Shown: positions 60,427 through 64,000 of the stretch, piece by piece
How the letters are laid out: each line of letters opens with the position of its first letter
How positions within the stretch are numbered: the stretch's first letter is position 1
Source: JBCBRD01 sp039819785
GTDB lineage: Bacteria > Pseudomonadota > Alphaproteobacteria > Rhizobiales > Hyphomicrobiaceae
Length of the DNA: 64,000 bases
Direction: 5' to 3'
NCBI GenBank assembly: GCA_039819785.1
Contig: JBCBRH010000003.1
Span: forward strand, 62,001-126,000
The notes under the pieces: generated by a model
The model's input: only the letters and a program-made list of their open reading frames with translations
The model's database searches: none
Told to the model about the DNA's origin: nothing
Translations under genes and position numbers: made by a program

Positions 60427-60858
60427 ATGAAACGCACACTAATGGCCCTTTGCGCCTCTTTGGCATTTGCGACCGCAGCCGCCGCCCAAGACAAACCCGA
60501 CTTGGTCACAGTGCTGACGGCGGACGAGCCGCAGACGCAGCTAATGACCATGGTTCTGACTATGCAGGCGGTCAAGCAGGGCTCAGAAGCACACGTATTA
60601 CTGTGTGGCCCGGCAGGTGATCTCGCATTGAAAGCCGCACCCGCGTCTGCAACGGCTCCGCAAAAGCCCAAAGGCATGAGCCCGCAGGGCCTGATGAAGA
60701 AAGTGATTGCGGCCGGCGCCACGGTCGAGGTCTGCGCAATCTACCTGCCGAACAAGGGCGTGGGCCCGGATGCCCTGATTGAGAACGTCACGGCTGCGAA
60801 GCCGCCGGCTATGGCGGCTCGCCTCCTCGCGCCTAACGCCCGCATCATGTCATTCTAA
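60427..60858 (+). CDS. Periplasmic DsrE-like protein
   Basis: A 143-residue secreted protein with a Sec signal peptide ending in ATAAAAQ. The mature part resembles the DsrE/F fold: LVTVLTADEPQTQLMTMVL, a Cys in AHVLLCGPAGDLAL, and VEVCAIYLPNKG with a second Cys. DsrE-type proteins pass sulfur between cysteines; periplasmic versions are less common. AAGGATC lies just before ATG 60427. It is 15 bases after the small bd subunit and 10 bases before the rhodanese. Confidence 0.85.
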   Translation: MKRTLMALCASLAFATAAAAQDKPDLVTVLTADEPQTQLMTMVLTMQAVKQGSEAHVLLCGPAGDLALKAAPASATAPQKPKGMSPQGLMKKVIAAGATVEVCAIYLPNKGVGPDALIENVTAAKPPAMAARLLAPNARIMSF

Positions 60859-60868
60859 GGAGGTTTCG

Positions 60869-61456
60869 ATGCTCAGACTGCTCACTATCGCGGCGCTCGC
60901 CGGGGTCATGGCCTCACCAGCACTGGCCGCCCCCGAGCCGAAGGACCCGAAAAAGCAGACCTCTTGGGGCCTCTATCTTACGTCCAAAGAGGCGTTCGAG
61001 ATGAAGCAAGCGAAGGGCGACCGTGTGCTCTTTGTCGACGTTCGCGAACCCGTGGAAATCATGTTCACAGGGTTCACTGACACGGTTGATGTGAATGTGC
61101 CCTTCCTGCTCGTGAACCCGGCAAAGTGGAACCCCAAGAAGCCGAAGCTCGCGATGGAGCGCAATCCCGATTTCACCTCCGGCATCCTCGCTGCACTCAA
61201 CGCACGTGGCCTCGACAAGTCCACGCCTGTGCTTCTGATGTGTCGCTCTGGCGGTACGCGGGGCGCCCCGTCTGCCAAGGCACTGGAAGGTCTCGGCCTG
61301 GCTGCGGTCTATGTCGTTGTCGACGGCTTCGAAGGATCGACCTCCAAGGACAATCCGAACGGGCCATGGCTCCTTGTGAACGGGTGGAAGAACTCAGGCT
61401 TGCCTTGGAGCTATGCACTTAATCCCGAGAAGGTCTTCACACGATCGCTTCCCTAA
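60869..61456 (+). CDS. Periplasmic rhodanese-domain protein
   Basis: A 195-residue sulfurtransferase with a Sec signal peptide (LLTIAALAGVMASPALAA) and one rhodanese domain with VLFVDVREPVEIMFTG and the active-site loop MCRSGGTRGA (Cys-x5-Arg). It would move sulfane sulfur in the periplasm, probably with the DsrE-like protein. AAGGAGG lies six bases before ATG 60869. Last gene of the rightward operon; a terminator follows. Confidence 0.9.
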   Translation: MLRLLTIAALAGVMASPALAAPEPKDPKKQTSWGLYLTSKEAFEMKQAKGDRVLFVDVREPVEIMFTGFTDTVDVNVPFLLVNPAKWNPKKPKLAMERNPDFTSGILAALNARGLDKSTPVLLMCRSGGTRGAPSAKALEGLGLAAVYVVVDGFEGSTSKDNPNGPWLLVNGWKNSGLPWSYALNPEKVFTRSLP

Positions 61457-61468
61457 ACTGATACAATC

Positions 61469-61492
61469 AGCGGCAGAGTTGCCGCTGCTTTT
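61469..61492 (+). terminator. Rho-independent terminator of the peroxiredoxin-cio-rhodanese operon
   Basis: AGCGGCA and TGCCGCT form a perfect 7-bp stem with loop GAGT, followed by GCTTTT, 12 bases after the rhodanese stop. Confidence 0.85.
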
Positions 61493-61730
61493 CAAACCGG
61501 CGCCGGGCCGCACTTGCTCCCAGGCCCTTCGTGCTTGGGATGTGGTTCAAGCTTTCTCCCCGTAGGCCTGCGCTAGCCCATTCCCCGCGACGGAACCTTA
61601 GAGACGATCATACCTGGAAACCAATCGGCTTTGCGCTAACATTCTCCGCTCGCGCCAGTGGTGTGAGAGGTCGGGAGACGAACCAGAAAACGCGCCAGTC
61701 AATGCAACCAGCCAGGCAGGACCAACAGAC

Positions 61731-62399
61731 GTGACCGCATCAGATGCAGGCGGGCGACGCAACTTCACGGTCGCCGTGACGGGCCACAGACCCAACCGCC
61801 TGACGCTCGGAGACGACGCGCTGAGACGCAAGCTGCAAACCGTCCTTCGAGCGTTACGGTCGGGTGCGGACGGGCGCGCCCACGTGGCGGTGTCGGCATT
61901 GGCCGAAGGGGCTGATCGCATGTTCGCCGAAGCCGCGCTCACCCTCGGCTACACGTTACACGCGCTGCTGCCATTCCCGCGCGATGCCTACGAGACGACG
62001 TTTTCCGACCCATCCGAGACGCCCGCCTATCAGGCCCTGCTCGCCCGCGCCCAAGCCATCCGCGAACTGCCCTTCACGCTCGACGACACCAAAGCCGCAT
62101 ACGAAGCCGTGGGACAGGCAACCGTCGACACCGCCGACATCCTGGTTGCTGTATGGGACGGCGAACCGGCAGCCGGCCGCGGCGGCACACCCGAAATCAT
62201 CGGTTACGCACGCGCCCGCGGCCTTCCAGTCATCTGGGTTGACGCGCGCCGCCTGACCCTGCCCCGCCACATCACACCACCATCATGCAGCGGGCGGAAC
62301 ACCATCCCGCTCGCCACCGCAAAATCGCGCGCCCAGCCCCTCACCCGGCGGCGCATTGTCAAGCTGGCGAAGATGGTTGCCACCCGGCAAAGGCCATAA
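61731..62399 (+). CDS. SLOG-fold (Rossmann-like) nucleotide-binding protein
   Basis: A 222-residue protein. The first 175 residues read as a SLOG/LOG-like Rossmann domain: FTVAVTGHRPNRL at the start, VAVSALAEGADRMFAEAAL, a Pro-rich LLPFPRDAYE, and VDTADILVAVWDGEPAAGRG followed by GGTPEIIGYAR. Such domains bind or process nucleotide ligands and recur in bacterial conflict systems. The last 45 residues are basic and atypical, which may reflect a frame change or a linker. GTG 61731 has AGGA about nine bases upstream. A DUF4062-STAND gene follows after 42 bases. Confidence 0.75.
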   Translation: MTASDAGGRRNFTVAVTGHRPNRLTLGDDALRRKLQTVLRALRSGADGRAHVAVSALAEGADRMFAEAALTLGYTLHALLPFPRDAYETTFSDPSETPAYQALLARAQAIRELPFTLDDTKAAYEAVGQATVDTADILVAVWDGEPAAGRGGTPEIIGYARARGLPVIWVDARRLTLPRHITPPSCSGRNTIPLATAKSRAQPLTRRRIVKLAKMVATRQRP

Positions 62400-62441
62400 G
62401 ATACTGCCCGTACAGATGGTCGGGTTGGGGGAACTTGCGAC

Positions 62442-64000
62442 ATGGCGGACGGGCGGCACCTCAAGGTCATGGTGTCAAGCACCTACAAAAACCTGGTGGC
62501 CCATCGCGCGGCAGTCATCAAGGCGATCAACGGCGTCCAATTCGTCCCGATTGTGCAAGAGACGGATTCCGCGCTTGGCGATTCAGATCTCATCAAGGCG
62601 TCCCTCGACAAGGTCGATGCCTGCGAGATCTTCGTCTGCCTGATTGGCAACCGGTACGGCCAGCAACCGGTGTGCGAGCAGCGAAACCCAAACGGCTTGT
62701 CGCTGACCGAATTGGAGTACCGTCGCGCTGTTGCGCAAGGAAAGACCCGCTTCGTCTTCACAATGGGCGACGAGCATCTGCTCACCAAGGCAGACCTGAA
62801 CGACTATGCCCGGGAGGGCGCAGACGCGCATCAATTGCTGGCCGCATTCATCGCCGACGCCCGCAAAGATCGGGTGCGGGCAGACTTCATCTCAGTCGAT
62901 AATCTCGAGGCGCAAGTCACAAACAGCCTCAATGACTTTCTTCGCAAGCAAGAAAGCGGCAGTCCCGACAGCGCTGTACCACTCCCCGAGCGCCCAAACG
63001 ACCCGGACTGGCACGTGCCCACCAAGCCCCCGGGGTTTCACTTCGTCCGCCAGGACTACATCCCCAACCGCCCCTTCGCCGGACGCATCAGCGAACTGGA
63101 AATCATCGACGCGTGGGCGACCGGCGATGATGCGATGCTATTGTTCCAGGCCATCGGCGGCATGGGCAAAAGCATGCTGACATCGCATTGGGTCAAGACC
63201 CGTGCGGACAACGCGCGCAGCGATTGGGCCGGAAAATTCTGGTACAGCTTTTATGAGCAGGGCGCCAACCTGCACGACTTTCTGGTCCAAGCGCTCGCCT
63301 ACATCCGCCACGAGCAGCCACGCACGTTCCGCGACGGTCGCACAACCGATTTGGGTGCCGAACTGCGGCGCGAACTCGACGCCGCACCGTGGCTGTTGGT
63401 GATGGATGGGATGGAGCGCATCCTGGTCGCCTACAACCGGACCGGCAAGGCGCACATGTCGGACGAGGAGGCCGAGACGACCGACGACCCCATGTCCTTG
63501 GACCGTGCCCCCCGCGAAACAACCCGACCGGACGATGCCGACGTGCTGCGGCTGCTGGCCCAGGCGTCACAGGGCAAGTTGCTCGCGTCTTCGCGTCTGG
63601 TCCCCGCCGCACTCACCAGTGACGGCGTCAACGCCATCCACGGCGTGCGGCATGAGCCGTTGGCGGGCTTGGAACCAGAAGACGCCGAGGTCGTCCTGCG
63701 CAACGCGAAGGTGCGCGGCGATGGGCGGAAGATGCGAGATTATTTGAAGGACAAATTCGCCTGCCATCCGCTGTCCGTCGGCGTCGTGGCTGGGCAGATT
63801 TCCCGGACATTTGAGGTGCGAGGTGATTTTGACCGCTGGGTCGAAAGCCCGAACGGAGGTGCTGATCCGGAATTCATCACGAAAGACCTGCGCGGACGCC
63901 AAAACCATATTCTGGCCGTGGCCTTTGATGCGCTGACGAGCGACCAACAGGATCTGTTGGGTTGCCTCGCGCTGGTCACCGTTGAGCTGACGCCGGATAT
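62442..64000 (+). CDS. DUF4062-STAND NTPase, 3' end beyond the window
   Basis: The frame from ATG 62442 stays open for 519 codons to the right edge. Residues 1-95 are DUF4062 (LKVMVSSTYKNLVAHRAAVI, DACEIFVCLIGNRYGQQP, GLSLTELEYRRAVAQGK), a TIR-like domain. After a linker, a STAND/NB-ARC-like NTPase starts near residue 200: NRPFAGRISELE, Walker A QAIGGMGKSML, Walker B WLLVMDGME, sensor LLASSRLVP, and CHPLSVGVVAG in place of GLPL. The C-terminal sensor repeats would lie outside the window. The design is that of NLR-like bacterial immune proteins. GGGGGA lies ten bases before the ATG. Confidence 0.82.
   Translation, partial: MADGRHLKVMVSSTYKNLVAHRAAVIKAINGVQFVPIVQETDSALGDSDLIKASLDKVDACEIFVCLIGNRYGQQPVCEQRNPNGLSLTELEYRRAVAQGKTRFVFTMGDEHLLTKADLNDYAREGADAHQLLAAFIADARKDRVRADFISVDNLEAQVTNSLNDFLRKQESGSPDSAVPLPERPNDPDWHVPTKPPGFHFVRQDYIPNRPFAGRISELEIIDAWATGDDAMLLFQAIGGMGKSMLTSHWVKTRADNARSDWAGKFWYSFYEQGANLHDFLVQALAYIRHEQPRTFRDGRTTDLGAELRRELDAAPWLLVMDGMERILVAYNRTGKAHMSDEEAETTDDPMSLDRAPRETTRPDDADVLRLLAQASQGKLLASSRLVPAALTSDGVNAIHGVRHEPLAGLEPEDAEVVLRNAKVRGDGRKMRDYLKDKFACHPLSVGVVAGQISRTFEVRGDFDRWVESPNGGADPEFITKDLRGRQNHILAVAFDALTSDQQDLLGCLALVTVELTPD

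Noticed and set aside
1..64000. CRISPR array, rRNA operon, prophage, integrase, or replication origin
   Set aside because: No regular spacer-repeat array, rRNA sequence, phage structural genes, intact integrase or DnaA-box cluster was found by reading. No second copy of either tRNA 3' end was found that could serve as attR.

Overview
The window looks like chromosomal DNA of a GC-rich alphaproteobacterium, most likely of the Hyphomicrobiales (Rhizobiales). The evidence is gene content and order. The housekeeping block rplU-rpmA-GNAT-obgE-proB-proA-nadD-rsfS-rlmH is typical of that order. Three enzymes of the ethylmalonyl-CoA pathway (mutase, crotonyl-CoA carboxylase/reductase, methylsuccinyl-CoA dehydrogenase) lie within 10 kb. 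There is also a short LOV photoreceptor, and both tRNA genes encode their CCA ends. The organism itself is inferred from this reading; no database search was run.

Layout. 1-12.9 kb, nearly all minus strand: a partial gene, a large coiled-coil membrane protein, a class A-type penicillin-binding protein, MoeA, then a two-gene unit made of an unrecognised protein and a double-ATPase HerA-like protein. 13.4-19.3 kb: CAP-domain lipoprotein, polysaccharide flippase, D-Ala-D-Ala carboxypeptidase, tRNA-Leu(CAA), a nucleotidyltransferase and small unknowns. 19.4-31.5 kb: ethylmalonyl-CoA mutase, crotonyl-CoA carboxylase/reductase, a BrkB-type membrane protein, an unusual helix-hairpin-helix protein, methylsuccinyl-CoA dehydrogenase, a short LOV protein and an SDR enzyme. 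31.7-40 kb: the ribosome/proline/NAD housekeeping block, headed by two genes below usual size cut-offs, one of them a 26-codon gene with its own promoter, a near-ideal ribosome binding site and a terminator. 40.3-43.6 kb: a GbsR/MarR-type regulator and a two-gene operon that share a palindromic operator. 43.8-48.7 kb: a polyamine module (GNAT, aminopropyltransferase, arginase-family ureohydrolase, deacetylase) convergent with bioA.

49.1-64 kb is the accessory part. It starts at tRNA-Ser(CGA), followed by wrecked pieces of an IS3-family transposase and a DNA methyltransferase. A SulP transporter comes next, then a divergent sulfide/persulfide gene set. To the left run Rrf2 and Crp/Fnr regulators, DUF2892, two YeeE/YedE half-transporters, a persulfide-dioxygenase-like metallo-hydrolase and a DUF442-SQR fusion. 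To the right run a 1-Cys peroxiredoxin, a cyanide-insensitive-type cytochrome bd oxidase (CioA, CioB and a 34-aa CydX/DUF2474 subunit), a periplasmic DsrE-like protein and a periplasmic rhodanese. A 13-bp palindrome, 12 of 13 bases identical, stands in front of both arms. The arrangement suggests that sulfide is oxidised at the membrane while a sulfide-tolerant bd oxidase keeps respiration going.

The window ends in a probable defence or conflict pair: a SLOG-fold nucleotide-binding protein followed by a DUF4062-STAND NTPase whose reading frame runs off the right edge at 64000.
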